Positions 26,301 to 39,633 are shown, counted from the first letter of the stretch. The stretch: 64,000 nucleotides of DNA from Plecoglossus altivelis (GCA_036571765.1 BROE01000024.1:10244875-10308874); one strand, 5' to 3'. The notes: generated by a model not told the origin, from the letters alone. Made by a program: numbers and translations.

Positions 26301-27150
26301 ATCAAATGACATTTATAAAACATCTAATTGTAAAAAAAACCCCTCATTGTCAGAAGGGAATCTTAAACACTGGTTACCCACAAGCAGCAGGTCCTCCCAC
26401 AACATGAACACATGTGTAATGATTTCATTGTATTAGTAGTAGCGGATTACACATATTTACATTTTAGGTCTAAATGCGAATGCATACTAGTGGAACTTTT
26501 TGCTTGAGGAATAAATTATGAATTTCGTTCTCATTGTGTATTGTAACATACCACAATACCATATGTGACAACTGATTGATTTTTTTTTTCCAATTCTCTC
26601 CAAAAGAAATTATAGATACTGCCCCAAAGCTTATTCTAAATTCATGATAAATACACTCAAATAATAGGATTGAATAGCAGGGACTATTACCCGGTAGCAC
26701 TTATACTGAATAAAGCCACCTACCTGTACAGATGAAAGGAGACTTCCAGTTTTTTCTTGAGTGACAGGCATTGGGCAGGCGAGCACAGGCTTGAAACGTT
26801 AGATTTCAAAAGGAGCCAAATCAATTGAGATAATATTCTTAAATGTGTGGCTTTTGTAGTTAATATGCGCATTATCTACATTACTGGGAACATTTCCTTC
26901 AAAATTCTGGAGAGAATAGACAGTAATAGTTCTATAATAATCATCTTTTAACACTACTTCTCAAAGTTTTGTGAAGTAGAATGTGTCATAGGAAGTGCAC
27001 CATTCTAAACGGTGGAAACAAGCTTAAGTGTCACATTTTATTTGTGTCACACCACAGGAACAAACTCATTGATAGAGACACTAACCTGTAGACTAATTCA
27101 ATGGTAACCTTCCGATGAAACAACGATTTCTGTTTTCTCTCTGTTTATCT
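23319..27150. other. Gene-free stretch
   Basis: No gene supported. It has a (CAG)5 run at 24281-24295 and T-rich runs near 24490-24550 and 25078-25112. ORFs are short and unrecognised. Confidence 0.5.
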
Positions 27151-27151
27151 T

Positions 27152-27156
<5 letters not shown>

Positions 27157-27183
<27 letters not shown>

Positions 27184-27235
27184 CATCTCTCTCTCTCTCC
27201 ATCTCTTTTCCTCTTTCCTTTCCATTCATTCTCCA

Positions 27236-27262
<27 letters not shown>
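27157..27262. repeat. (CT)n microsatellite, two blocks
   Basis: Two CT runs flank a pyrimidine-rich middle. The opposing 60-codon ORFs are translations of the repeat. Confidence 0.93.
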
Positions 27263-27268
<6 letters not shown>

Positions 27269-30200
27269 CTGTCATCCTGCAAATGAGCTCAGCTCAGTAA
27301 AAAGAATGGTATTTCTTTATATATTTTCACCTTATTTTATTCCTATTTAGTTTTAAATACCACCCACGTGCGCTCCAGATCTCTCCTGTTGAGACGCCGG
27401 CTCCCCAATGCTGAGTCTGACAGTTCTTTAGCTTTATGATTCATAGATCCAAACACTGCACATTGTGCATATTTTGTGTTCTAAAAGGGGGTTTGTAGAT
27501 AGACGGGCTGACAGAGAGTTTAAGTATCCCAGCTTATTTTGTAAAACCTTGGAAGAGCTGTTGAAATGTTATACAGATGGCAAATCAAATATGTGCTGTT
27601 TTGAAATCCCTAGATCTAGCTGGAGCAAAAATATTGAACACTTATAGAATAGTAATGTCTGTGGTTGGTTTAATCCATTAGAGATGGGTTGGTCTTGAAG
27701 AAACCAGGGAGTATCTGAATGAGTGTGTCTTTATAGAAGGAGTCGTCAATGTTAGTTATTCCTTGTTCATCCCTGTACTGTAACTGTTAAGCAGAGAGCA
27801 TTTACTTTTAAAATCTCCGATAGAGGCAACCCCAGGGGTTGTCTGGCAGGTTTTATCCAGTTTCGTGTGGCTACATTTTGTCCATATGTTTAAGATGATC
27901 TTTTGAACACATATGGGTTTGTTCTGATTCTCATGCTGCTCTGCCTTGTTTGCATGTCCATCTTGTGTTTTGTCATCTTTTCCCTGTTTCCTCACCAAAC
28001 CATTTTTTGTGATTTAAAATATACTTTTCCATCAGAAAATATTTCCTCTGAACAATATATCAATTCACTTTTATAGGATCAGAATCACTTGCTGAACAAG
28101 GACATCTAGGGGCATCTCAATGCACTGCAGCAAAGTTTACTGTTTACTGGCGCAAACATCGACTCTACTACACGACTCTACAGCCTTAGATTTAGTCACA
28201 ATCAATGGGTATTTCTGGAGAGCAAAGTGAGTGGAAATAATGGTCATATAATGCTTGGGTTCAGCACATTTACAGTATTCAAGTGACTTTCAATGACCCT
28301 CCAACAGATTGGATGTACTCAATTCAGTTTTCCAAAATGTCTAAATATGTACTTTCCAACGCGCAAGGCATTGATTCTGATTTAAAAGATGACTTTGACC
28401 TTCAAAACCAAGAATGTTAGTGGAGACAAGAATCTACCACAGGTGATTACATGCCTTTAAAAGTGGAGCGTCCAACAGCCTTTTAGAGAAAGAAAATGCC
28501 AGGCTTGAGCAAAGGTTTCTTCAGATATTATATATATATATATACAGTTTTGTATCAACCTTCACTTTCACCTTCAGACCTCAAACTGTAACACGCCCAT
28601 AGTGTTTTACATAAAAACTCACAACCACATTCAGCTTTGATCAGTTTAGCTCCTTCTCCCTTACATAATTGTGTTGAAAGTCTGGCATGTGACTTGTCTC
28701 ACATCAAACATCTGGATAAATGTTTGTTTGTGCTATTAGAGCACCATAATTCACAAAGACGTCCTACTCCTTGATTTATTTGTTTCTTGTCTTTTTCCTC
28801 CTTTTATTTTAAGACGAAGTTAAACCATCCACAGTGCATTTCCAGCTCCTGACAGTTTTTAGAAATGAATAAATAAAGAAACACATTCTTTTATCCAAGA
28901 GCATCCCTGCAGATCTGTGCTACGACAGCTGGGGATATTTAACCGTTATCCTCAAACAGAATTATTTCAGTTCTGCTTTAGTCTGCTCCCAATCTTCATT
29001 ACTATTGCATGGCCTACGGTCATTTTTACTCATCAAGACTGCACTGCATTATTTACTAACTGGAAACAATTGCAGGGTGACTGTAATACAGGACAGGAGA
29101 CACTATCAAGACCACCAACTCTGCATAATGCATGAGTGTACGTCATTAACAGTACCGTACCTCATTAGCCACCTTGCATGAATTTAGGGGCCTGCCATTG
29201 TGTCAGTCCGGGATGCATTTAAGGGGAAGGGAGACGGACAGATTTAGGACAGCAAGCTCTGTAAGGCTCCCCTGTTCTGGAGATGTTAGGTGAAAGAACA
29301 GCGCTCCTAGGCCTCAGAGTTCCCTCAGACTACAGAATCTAGACCAGACAGTCTGTGTGACTGAATAGGGGTTGGAGGTTCAAAGAGGCAGAGACAGAGG
29401 AGTGACTCAACAGCTGTGTCAATCAGATGGACGTCCACAGAACAAAGTCAACGTTAGCTGACTTAACAGGGATCAGTAGAGGTAAAACTCACTTGAAAGA
29501 GAGGAATCTGAGGTTAGTGGGTAACTGTAAACTTACTATTAAATGTAAAGCTTTACCAGATTCTGCTTATGAATTTTCTTACCATGATCATCTGAAAATA
29601 ACACTGGGTTTTACTGTATCGTTCATCAGGGTAACCAGCCGACCAACTGACCATTAAAATAAATTAGGTAGCTAGTTAAAGAAATGTACATTCATATAGC
29701 AAACTGTGAACCTGTTTCCTAATTCCTCAGCTCTGGTTTCGTCATTGATGCCGGCTACTGGTAGTGTCCCCTCCAGGCACCCTCTCAAGCCCACTACCCT
29801 CATGTGCTCACTCTAATATCCATCAAGGTTAGAGATGGATCCACTCCTTAGATCTCCCCCATCAGAGGGAAACTCTGCTGTGTGCTGAAGAAACAGGACA
29901 GAACATACCAGCCTAATGATTATTTCTGTTGAATGGCTGTGGATGGAACATGCTACGAAAGAGGCTGAATCATTCATTTTCCTGATTTTACATTTCGAGG
30001 CATCGGATAAACATGACTGTTCCTTGATTCTCAGAACTTAAATTGCACTTGAAAAGAGTGTATTTAAGATCTGGCAGAGCAGGAGGAAGTAAACAAGGGA
30101 TCTTGTATCCGAACAGCTTTTAATCAGCTGTCTGAACACCATTTAGGACTAAATCATGGTGGGATCTACCCTAAAGTAGTGTATTTCCCCTGCAGACTGT

Positions 30201-31040
30201 CAGACTTCCAACATCATGTAGTGCTCTCTAGATGTTTATGAAAGGAACGCCAGTATGCCAAGAATGCCTTTTGGGAAATTGTGACTCACCAACTCCAGCA
30301 TTGCAGGCATTTTGGGAAGCGATCAAAAAAAACATTTTTGTTTCAATAAATGTCTGAACCAGAGGAGTGGAGAGTCTGGAAACAAGGGCCCCTCAGTCTT
30401 AAATCAAATTACTCACTAACAAATCTGATCAGTCAGTTAAGACATAAACACACACTTAGCCATTTAAGTGTTCACATGGAGCCCCAACATATGGTGTCGC
30501 TGACAATATAATCAAGGTGTAAAACAGTCGGTTCTTCTGGTGGATAATTGTCAGCAAAAACCTGTCAACTGTGAGTGCTGTTGGTTAGAATGCTAACAAT
30601 CTAGTCAGAACCCTGGCACCCTAAGGGTTGACACACTGCCGGGATCAGGGTTAGGGTTGAGTGGGGTATGTGCTCATGCTAATGAAGAAGGAATAGAATA
30701 GATGGCTAGTGTAAAATGTGTGCAATGCAATGATGTCTAAGGTAAACAATTGTCAAGTAAAATATCCATATCAAGTTGATCGTGAGTAATATTCCTTTAG
30801 ATTGCCCTCTGTCCATCAGTGACATTAGCCTGATCTGAAGTGTTGGGGTATTTTAAGGACTGTGAAGTGACACTATGCCACTTTGACAGGCTCAATACTT
30901 TGAAAGCAAAGGAGAAAGCACAATTTAAGGCAAATCAAATTCCTTAATAAGCATTCACTTGTTATAGTAGATGCATTTGTTACTCTGAAAGAGAATTTAT
31001 CAAGACAGATGAGGTCAAACATATTGACATACCTTGATGT
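27263..31040. other. Gene-free stretch
   Basis: No gene or mobile element recognised. A short TA run lies near 28531-28545. The stretch near 29150-29300 is less AT-rich and contains a CCATTGTG (SOX-like) word, too little for a call. Confidence 0.5.
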
Positions 31041-31400
31041 TTCCTATTCTTCCCTTGAGAGACGGTGTGGCGTGATGTGATTTTATTTTCGATTTGATTT
31101 CGTGATTCATGTCCAGGGGTGATGTGAGCCAGACCAATTAGCATATCTCTGAGAGATGTGTGCATATCAAATCAAACCACCCTGAAGCGGTGACTTGCAG
31201 AGAGAAAGGCACAGCCTCCTCTCTGTAGAAGACCGTAATGATGAATACTCATTCTCCTTATGATGTGCCTTTCGCGTCGGAGGCAAATAATAGCACTGGA
31301 GTCATTACCAGGCTTCTACTCTCAAATGAATGCACCACGGGCATATACTGGCATCCATATGGCGTGAGCCTAGCTATAAGTAGCGGAGCCCTTTCACAGC
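31041..31400. other. Candidate conserved non-coding block
   Basis: Repeat-free DNA with several octamer- and homeodomain-like words (TTAGCATAT, GTGCATATC, CGTAATGATG). A 117-codon ORF (31238-31591) crosses it but has no recognisable domain and no splice partners. Enhancer status is inferred from motif texture only. Confidence 0.22.
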
Positions 31401-34400
31401 CACAGCAGCGACAGACTGGGACGCAGCTTGATTCATGCAGAGCATGTCACTATGATGGCTGTGTAGGAGGTGGGTTCTTCAGGTGCTCCGACTCAATTCA
31501 GAGACGCCTTGATCCTCTCATGCCAGAGGTTGGCAGCACAGAAGCAAAGTTGAACAGCTGCAGCCCGGAGAAGCACCGCAGTGTTTATTGAGCTTGCACA
31601 GGAAGCGTTACTTGCTACGGTACAGTAGTTCATCTTGGTTTGGCAGGGAGGAGCTAAACAGAATGAAGCCTGGATACATGTGAAGGTAAGCCGGCTCTGA
31701 GGACTGGAGCGATGCTCGTTGGAAGGAGTGCTGTTGGTTAATTGCCATGCGACATCTTGACTGGGGGAGTGGCAGTGGCCTCTGGGATGGCAGTAGTTCA
31801 AAGTGTGAAGGATGAGGGAGAAATTCAATCACAAAGCGACGGTGCTTTGGCTCGCTGTTAAAAAAAACAGATTGGCGGCAGACATGTCATTAATTATAAA
31901 AAAAATAAAAGTGAAATCTTGTCTCGATGCATTTTTTTGTACAAAATATCAAGTTGGGAATAGAGCAATGCCTTTGTAGCCTGATACTCACTGCTACAAC
32001 CTGCAACCTGCAAAAGGACACCCAAACTAAATAAAAGAGACGCAACAGAACCAACAGTCGAATAAAACGGACGACTGAACGTACGAGGTGGTAAATGTTG
32101 GTTCGTGTTCCTGAACTAAACACCTGTAGTGTGTAATGTGTTGTGGGAGTTCAGGTTCGTGCTGCCAGCCGGAGCTCAGCGGAAGAGGCAGGGCAGCGTT
32201 AGTCCCTGAGCAGCTCTGACAGAGACCTAAGGGAGGACTCCCCCTCTTCAGACTCCACGCACTAACACCTGTTCTCGTTTCATCTTCCCGTCCTTACCGT
32301 GCCACTTGGACCGTCGGTGAAGGGCAGGTAGCGAGGTGCTCCTTGAGGAATGGAAGCAGGGCCCGTGTTCAAAACACTTTCCATCCATTTCCTGATGGTC
32401 GCCACCTGTTCTTCCTCCCGCGTGAGGGATGGGAAGGTTGCTGAGGGGAGGAGAAAGCGTTGTCTCTGTCACAGGGCGGGGTAGGTGGGTGTGTGTGTGT
32501 GAGGATGGCAGAGGAGTGTCTCTCTTACCTGGTTGCCCCAGGGTTCCAGATGTCACTCCTTTTAATGGTGCAATTATGGCTGTTCCTATGACTCCCCTTG
32601 GCCTTAATCCTGCCCCTTATGTTAATCACAAATGCCAACATGCTCACACACTCCCTTGATTAAACACGAACCCAAACCACACACGTGCACACCACTCTAC
32701 AAACATACCACCTTCCACTGTGGCCTTGTGCGGAATTATGCAAAACTGAGAGCGTACTCCTATGCCATGCTAAATATGATGAGACAACTAGTGCTCAAGG
32801 ATACTCACTAGCTAGTAGCGGTTCGACTGCTATGGCTCCCTCCGCAACAAATGGGTGCGTTCCATTACCTGTAATGAAAACATGATCTCCCCATCACTTT
32901 CTCTTGTTGCCATTTTTTAAGAGGCGGAGCTACAACAGTGGCCAGATCAAAGCTCCAAACTGTTTTATCTGTTTACCTCATTTTCTCCAAAGAGATAGTG
33001 CCAGATGGTACCATCCTCTACTGGCAGTTAACAATGTCCACTGCCAGGTACTGTAACTGTCTTTTTACAGAGCAGGTGCTGTAGGTAGATAAATAAGCTG
33101 TGTACTGAATATTATGGCCACAATTAGGATCAATTTGTTCCAACAGTGTAGTGTCTGGAGTGGCAGTAATTACTCCTAAAATTTATTTATTCCAGATGTA
33201 TACTTAATTAAATTAATAAAATAAAGATACAATTGAACCAGCTGAACTTACCACTGCGTAGAATGATCACAGCCCTTGTCAAGTCAAATGAGTCCTTCAA
33301 CGGAAGGGGAACTTGGTAATTATGGACATAGTCTCTTCTCTAACAGGGCTAATTGAAGTTCAGAGATAGCTAATGCATGATAGATGGGGAAGGAGATGGT
33401 CTCAGTGGTGTATGGGCCTGCTGGCATGAGATCACAAGCACCAATGAGGCTGAACCTTTCACTCAGAGCTGAGAGACATCTGTTGCCAGCAGGTATCCGC
33501 AGCTTTATCATTACAAGCCAGACCCACCAACGCTTTCCTGGCATGTCGATTTAAAAGGTTATATATGTTCACCCACTAATTCAAGCTATCCTCATCATCC
33601 TTGTTTGCTAGTGACAAATGGGTGTGCCATGCAGTGCAGCAGATGGCAGGGCTGGATCATCAATCCAGGCACCCAGAAGTTTGATGGATTGGTCCTCTGA
33701 AGTCAGCAGTCTTTAACTAATAATCGCACCAAGAAATTAGCTTTAAAAAGAAAACCCCATTGCAAACAACGATGCTGTGTAGGATTATTAAGCAGTGATA
33801 CTCACACAAACGACCCACAGGAAGGAGTCGCAGCTTAAGCTGTCCTTTTCCATGTCTGCTGATTTGTTATCAGTTGTTGTGTTAATAACATTTCGATCCA
33901 ACGTAGTAAGTATGTGGGGAAGTAAATGAACCATGGAGATAAAACTCTCAAGCTGTTCTCTTGATGGTACATTTGCTAGAAAGGCAACAGGAATAGCAAC
34001 GCTTGCTGCTGCCAAATTAACAACAGCGTTCCCTCAAAGCAAATGGCTCCTAAATCATAGTTTTAAGGCCTCGCCTTAATCAATGTTGTAGATATTCAGA
34101 GCACGGAGAGTGAATGTTCCCGACGTAGACACGAGCATCCTACAGATACCCCATGAAAAACGGAAATGCTGTTTCATATCGTGGCAAGTTGCACTACAGA
34201 AGGTTGAACCGGCAGAGCAAATATAAGTTATTCCAAATTCCCAAATAAATATATATATATTTTCTTAAAGCTATAGAAAAAAAAGCTGAAGCCGAAAGGC
34301 TGCGATGAGCCCTTTCATGATGGAGGCCTCTCACTATGACATGCGACCACCAGTGTGTGCTATGAATAAATCATCAGGAGCCGAGCGGAGAGAGTAAACA

Positions 34401-34780
34401 GTTGTGTATCTTCACCTCAGATGCCTGGAGAGGGCTGTCAGACACCACAGTTAACAAGGCTCACCTCCTCATCATGATGCAGGCGGTGTAAAAGGAGATC
34501 TGAGGTCCAGGCCTGACACCATTACCCCCCCCCTCCTCCCCCTTCCAACAATCTTTTCTCCTCACCCTAACAGTAAAAACTAACTCTGGTCTCCTGTATG
34601 GAGTCTCTTGGCAGTGTTATGGAACAGCGATCCTGGTCAATAGGACTTACTCGCATGTAGGGAGTTCTCTCTCTCTCTTAACATGGACAACGGACAAGTT
34701 GAGGGTAATGTTGCTGTGTTTGTGGTTATTTCCCCTTAAGGTTTGAGTAGATACAAAAACATTAAATAGAACTTTCGGAA
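31401..34780. other. Gene-free stretch
   Basis: No gene supported. A slightly more GC-rich patch lies at about 32150-32300. ORFs at 31493-31832 and 32248-32556 lack domains. The right end abuts the proposed end of the SOCS6 3'UTR. Confidence 0.45.
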
Positions 34781-34787
34781 TATAGTG

Positions 34788-34793
34788 TTTATT
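34788..34793 (-). terminator. socs6: Candidate distal SOCS6 poly(A) signal
   Basis: On the minus strand this reads AATAAA, with a T/GT-rich stretch downstream. It would give a 3'UTR of about 3.2 kb, a plausible size for a gene known to have a long 3'UTR in mammals. Nearer minus-strand AATAAA words at 37493-37498, 37324-37329 and 36304-36309 are equally formal candidates, so the choice is uncertain. Confidence 0.25.
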
Positions 34794-37700
34794 TATAATT
34801 TATAATCGGCAGATACAAAAACTTCTTGAACTGTATCCAAAATGTGCAATAAATCACTTGATTTTTTTCCAAAAGAAAAAAATACAAAAGACAAAACAAT
34901 CTACTTTGGAAAATTGACAGTTAACAACAAATGTAAACTGGAGTGATGCATTTTTCTACTGAGGATTTCCTAAATAGATACTAATGCTGTTTTTACTGAC
35001 TGACTGACTCTTTTTCTTACAAATTGCAGATGTATTTTCACTCTCCCAAGATGATAAGTCATTAGGTGTACATACATCTAAATTGTGACATTCTGTTTTA
35101 CCATAGTTAAATAAAAGAAAGGCAATCATATCCATTAAGCAGCACAAATGTGTATAACACATTAAAGAAACTGGGGTTTAAAATTGTACCAAGATATTTG
35201 TGTAAGAAAGGAAAAACAAAAAGGGGAAATGATATTTACCACCAAATATATCATTGTAAACAATTACCTTCATTTGCAGAGATGCATAACATAAAACACA
35301 AATTGATGCAGCTTGTTAAGTGCTAAACAACCATGAATTCAAAACGCAGCAGTTTAACCAAGCATCAACCTCCCACATTGGAGGCAATATGACAATGAAT
35401 TTGGGGAGGAAAACAAATAGGCTACTGAAGTATTTGGAAAAATCACAGCAGAAATACTATATTTAGGTGTATATCATATTGGTTCCTGTTTATCGAAATC
35501 AAACAACAAATGGCAAAGGAAACAGAAACACGCGTAATAATTACTAATGTAGTCGAAAGACTGACATTATCAATTCACATTTAAATTCTCAGGAAAAAAG
35601 AAGCTTCAATTTAAGTCCACATTCTAGTTCTCGAATTCCATGATAATCGTCATGAGAGACATGGCTGTTTTACAGGAGCCTTACCCTTTGAATCCCACAA
35701 ACATGACATCTCAAACCAAGGATTTGAAAAATACAAAACAGTTACACCAACACAGACTACACCTGTGCAGTCGTGTGTGGGACAGACCCACTTCAACACT
35801 ACCATATGGAGGACATTATCTGTACAGAGCCTTGTGAAGAAATTCACCCCATTTCAAACGATCAACCTTACTTAATTGACACTAGATTTGACTACCAGTC
35901 TAATGAAGAAGAAAAAAACATTCTATAGAAATAGTGTTTTTCAAATTTGTTCAAATAGAGTCTGTAAACAGCCAGCCATGATCAGCTGTGACCTGGACTG
36001 CTCACGTTTCTCTCTGCCGTACAGAATCCTTAGTTCACTAAATAACCACAAGTCACCCAAAAGAGCAGGGATCCCAAATCAAACCATCCCACTACTGAGG
36101 TTTGCAGGAGGCATGGATCATCAAGATCCTGATGCAGTTTTCCATGGAACGCCACGAAAACATCCTCCGGGAGAAATAAATGCTATCTGAATCCAGGCAC
36201 CCCCCAGCACTCAGCAGAAACTCAGATCCTTCATCACTTGCTGGGATTTAGTGAACTAAATGAAATCAAGGCATGCGAAAAGAAAAGTATCAAACACCAC
36301 TACTTTATTGCACATGTAATTAGGGCTGTGAATACTGAGGCATGTGATGACTGCATTTCATTTTCAATAAATTAAGAAAATATTTCAGAATAGTGTTTTG
36401 AATATGGGGTATGTTGTGTTGACATTAGGCTGATATGTGAAAAATGTAAGTAGATTGAAAGCGGATGAATACCTTTGCCAGGTACGATAACAGAAAAGTT
36501 ACTGGTAATGTTTCAATTTTGAAAATACATGATGGCTATCATCACTAATATCATTAGTGGATGTAAATGCCGCCAGTAAAGTAATAGATGACAGGCAAAT
36601 TAAGATACGAGCCAATCATAAACACTGATTCAACCTCTTAACAAGGCCTCTGTCTAGTCCTCCAAATGGCAGATGTCATTAAGATGAAAACTGAAAGGAA
36701 AACCTCCACACAATGTCCAGCCCCTGATCATGACAACCAAGAGCAGAATCCCTCCTTGCCCCAACATACAATCTAGATCCTTCATGTCTATACATTTCAA
36801 AGAAAGAAACTGTTAACAAGTCTTTATGCACACTTTTTTTTTAAAAGTTTTTTTTTTATACATGCAACACCATTCAAATGTTCCTAACTACTCTCTGCTG
36901 TCTGAACGCTGTGGTTTCCAACTCTGGCCCCTTCACATGTCACTAACTAAGCCTAGACTACGCACAATCTACCAACATACCAAAGTAGTCTGAAATCAAT
37001 TGCAAAATACTTTCTAGGACACCAATGACAAAAGATGCTCTGACTTACGTGAAAACATGATTCCCTGTCGAAGTATACATATAAAGCACTTGTGTCACAT
37101 ACTATGTGCTCTTCCCTTTGCTCCAATATACAAACTCATCTAGAGTAACTGAGTATGTGGGGGTAGTATTGTTCCATCAGGGACAATGACGAGAAGCTTG
37201 ATACACTTTTAATCGTAAGGTTATGATCATTTGTTACTTATAGTTGCATTTGAAAGGCCATCATACTGGCACACTGGCCTTGCGTGTGCAGCAACATAGA
37301 AACCAGCATATTCTAATAGTACCTTTATTACTTGAAACAGACATGCCAACACACTGCTTGTTTACCTACTTGCAAAGTTGACCAAGTTGCTTAAAACTAT
37401 TTAGATCAACGTTAGGTCTACAACCTAGTTAGCCAAAGTAGTTACCTACTTGGTTGGTAAACAATTTCAACCTACCAATTTTTCTTTCTTTTTTTATTAG
37501 GCCACTTTTAAAATAGGTCACAATGAATTCTGAATAGTTTGAGGAATTTCTAAATGAATCATGAATTAAGTAAATGAGAAAATTACAATCCCAAATGTAA
37601 CATTTTCTTCATTGCAGCATTTTTAGATGTCTAATGTCACGTGTGGTGAAACCATATTCTTCAATTGGCCCTAGTTTTATACAAAACGCAAACTATCAAT

Positions 37701-38031
37701 AATGCTCTCTGACACAACCTCCCATTCTTCCATAGTCCTTTTGCAGTTACTGTGGAGATCTCCAGAACTATAGTCCTATCTAACGTAAGAATTTACCTTA
37801 CATCTGTATAGCCTAGCCTTAACCAGTAGCCCTCTAAAAGATTCATACATGGGTTCTATGCGTTTGTGAAGAGTAGGCTATACACACATACTGGACACTG
37901 AAACAGTCATTGTTGGACACAAGGAACCAATGAAACCAATCATCGCAAAAGTATGGATGTCTGTAAACCTTGTTAAATCTCTTAATTGAACCCAAAAGTG
38001 CAAGTTGCTACCATTATCCTATCTCATGTCC
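34794..38031 (-). other. socs6: Probable SOCS6 3'UTR region
   Basis: This non-coding, AT-rich stretch lies directly downstream of the SOCS6 stop codon on the minus strand and contains several possible poly(A) signals. No other gene claims it. Mammalian SOCS6 transcripts carry a multi-kilobase 3'UTR, so at least the part next to the stop codon should be transcribed; the distal limit is a guess. A decayed Tc1-like element occupies 35823-36489. Confidence 0.4.
35823..36489 (+). mobile_element. Decayed Tc1/mariner-like element
   Basis: The right part (about 36326-36489) strongly resembles the 3' end of fish Tc1 elements: GTGAATACT, then a TTTCATTTTCAATAAATTA word, ATGGGGTAT, and a terminal GAATACCTTTGCCAGG. 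The left edge TACAGAGCCTTGTGAAG followed by ATTCACCCC resembles the matching terminal inverted repeat. Both edges are flanked by TA, the Tc1 target. At about 670 bp it is much shorter than the roughly 1.6-kb autonomous form, and no transposase frame survives. The family match is from memory; the right end is more convincing than the left. Confidence 0.6.
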
Positions 38032-39633
38032 TCAGTAGTGCTTCTCCTGCAGGTAATCTTTCATTTTGTTGGGTAAAGGCAGTTTTTGAATTAGGTCTAT
38101 CCGGGTGTACTGTCTAATCACAAACCGACACAGATACTGCAGAGAGCGCACTTGCATAAACCTCGACACAGGGTTGGTCAGTCTGACAGGGTAGGTGGCA
38201 GATCCTGGTAGGCGGGATCTGGAGTAACAGAACGCTCCGTTCTCCGAGTCCTTGATAGAGTGTTCTATCAGGTCCACGATGGACGTGTGGCCCTCTACAT
38301 CCGGCTGCTCGTAGAAGCTGAAGCGGCCGTTCGAGTGTTCTATCCGCGTGTGGAGAGTCTTGACCTGGGACCGGAAGCTTAGGCTGAGGAGATAGCGGTC
38401 GTCCGAGCTGTCCCTTACCAGAAAAGAGCCATCTGGCAGGTTGATCAGCTTCTCCTCTGCTTCCCAGCGGGTTATGGGGCCCCAGTACCAGCCTTGTCTG
38501 GCCAACTTCTTCAACTCCTCCGTCAGGCTCGTCACCACCATGGGCCCGCTGCTTTGCACCGAGTCGTACACCCGGCTGACCCCGGGGGCAGAGTTAGGGT
38601 CGAAGTTCAGGTGGCGTCTCATCCTCTCTGCCACCTGACTGTCGGCCGAGCTAAACCCGGAGAAAGTCCTTGGAATTTCGTTGCTAGGCAGCGGAGGTAA
38701 GAGAGGGGACAGAGGGGGCGGGGGCTCCACCCTGGAGCTTCGAAGCATCACGTCAGCAGAGCCTAGGAGCAGCCCATTCACCGACTGCTCCATGAAAATG
38801 TCTGGGGGTAGGTTCACCAGGTCATGGTCTACCTGAACCTGGTCTGTGTGCAGGGAGTCACTGTCTGCCTCTGCCACCACCTCCATGGGAGAGGAGCTAT
38901 CCAGGCAAAAGGAGTGGGACCCCTCAGGGTACATTCCCTCATCTAAAGGCATCGTATACTGGATGTAGTCCTGGGGTGTGAGGCCTAGGACCACAGGCAC
39001 GTGTTCGTCAATGTTCAGGTGCATGTCACCGTTCTGCGGCTGCTGCATGGTTTTCAGGGATTCTGCCTGGTCCTGGAAAATCCCCTCCATTTGGAAGTCG
39101 TGGAATTCCTTCCTGACCCCATTGAGGTTGGGACTAGGGCTGGGAGAGTGCACCATGGCTTTAACCTTTACCTCCATCTTGATGCAAGCGTCATCCGAAT
39201 TGACCGGCCTGAGAGGCCATGGCGAGGGGCTGTAATGATGGCTACGAAGAGATGCCGACCTCAGGGGCCGCTGGGCTTTGACCTCATTGAAGCTGATGGG
39301 CACAGAGGAGGAGGAAAAGGTGTCGTCGTCGTCTGCCGAGCCCATGGCCGCCGAGCCTCCCTTGACCTTGGCCTTCTGCTTGGCTGACAGCCTCCTTTTG
39401 AGCGAACCCATCAGGCTCTCGCTCTTAGAGCGGCCCTTAGGACCCGTCTTGTCCTCGTCGACACCTAGTTCGCAGCCTGAGAGGTCTTTGGTGTAGCAGC
39501 CCCCAAACAAAGAGTCCTCTTTCGAGAAGTCAGGGGCCAGTGAGGGCTGCTGCAGCATGACAAAGTCGCCCTCCTCTTTGCCCTTGTTGATGTTGAGGGA
39601 CTTGCGTATGGTCTTAAGGCTGATTTTCTTCAT
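38032..39633 (-). CDS. socs6: Suppressor of cytokine signaling 6 (SOCS6)
   Basis: Encodes a 533-residue adaptor (human about 535). SOCS6 binds phosphotyrosine on receptors such as KIT and FLT3 through its SH2 domain and recruits Elongin B/C-Cullin5 ubiquitin ligase through its SOCS box, damping signalling. Seen here: start MKKISLKTIRKS; basic segment KRRLSAKQKAK (about 79-89); a long acidic/Ser-rich N-terminal region; SH2 domain from WYWGPITRWEAE (about 382) with the phosphate-binding arginine in FLVRDSSD (Arg407); and a C-terminal SOCS box with BC-box SLQYLCRFVI (497-506) and Cul5-box LPLP (518-521), ending in KDYLQEKHY. The whole CDS is one exon, as in other vertebrates. I chose this ATG because MKKISLK is the conserved family N-terminus and has A at -3. 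The frame stays open upstream to an ATG at 39741, which has T at -3 and is a weaker start. No breaks or missing key residues. Confidence 0.97.
   Translation of the reverse strand: MKKISLKTIRKSLNINKGKEEGDFVMLQQPSLAPDFSKEDSLFGGCYTKDLSGCELGVDEDKTGPKGRSKSESLMGSLKRRLSAKQKAKVKGGSAAMGSADDDDTFSSSSVPISFNEVKAQRPLRSASLRSHHYSPSPWPLRPVNSDDACIKMEVKVKAMVHSPSPSPNLNGVRKEFHDFQMEGIFQDQAESLKTMQQPQNGDMHLNIDEHVPVVLGLTPQDYIQYTMPLDEGMYPEGSHSFCLDSSSPMEVVAEADSDSLHTDQVQVDHDLVNLPPDIFMEQSVNGLLLGSADVMLRSSRVEPPPPLSPLLPPLPSNEIPRTFSGFSSADSQVAERMRRHLNFDPNSAPGVSRVYDSVQSSGPMVVTSLTEELKKLARQGWYWGPITRWEAEEKLINLPDGSFLVRDSSDDRYLLSLSFRSQVKTLHTRIEHSNGRFSFYEQPDVEGHTSIVDLIEHSIKDSENGAFCYSRSRLPGSATYPVRLTNPVSRFMQVRSLQYLCRFVIRQYTRIDLIQKLPLPNKMKDYLQEKHY

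Noticed and set aside
30600..30665. Telomere-like words (GGGTTAGGGTTGAG)
   Set aside because: Only about two units, too short to be an interstitial telomere array.
31238..31591. 117-codon ORF as a novel gene
   Set aside because: No domain, signal peptide or splice partner. It overlaps a block that looks regulatory.
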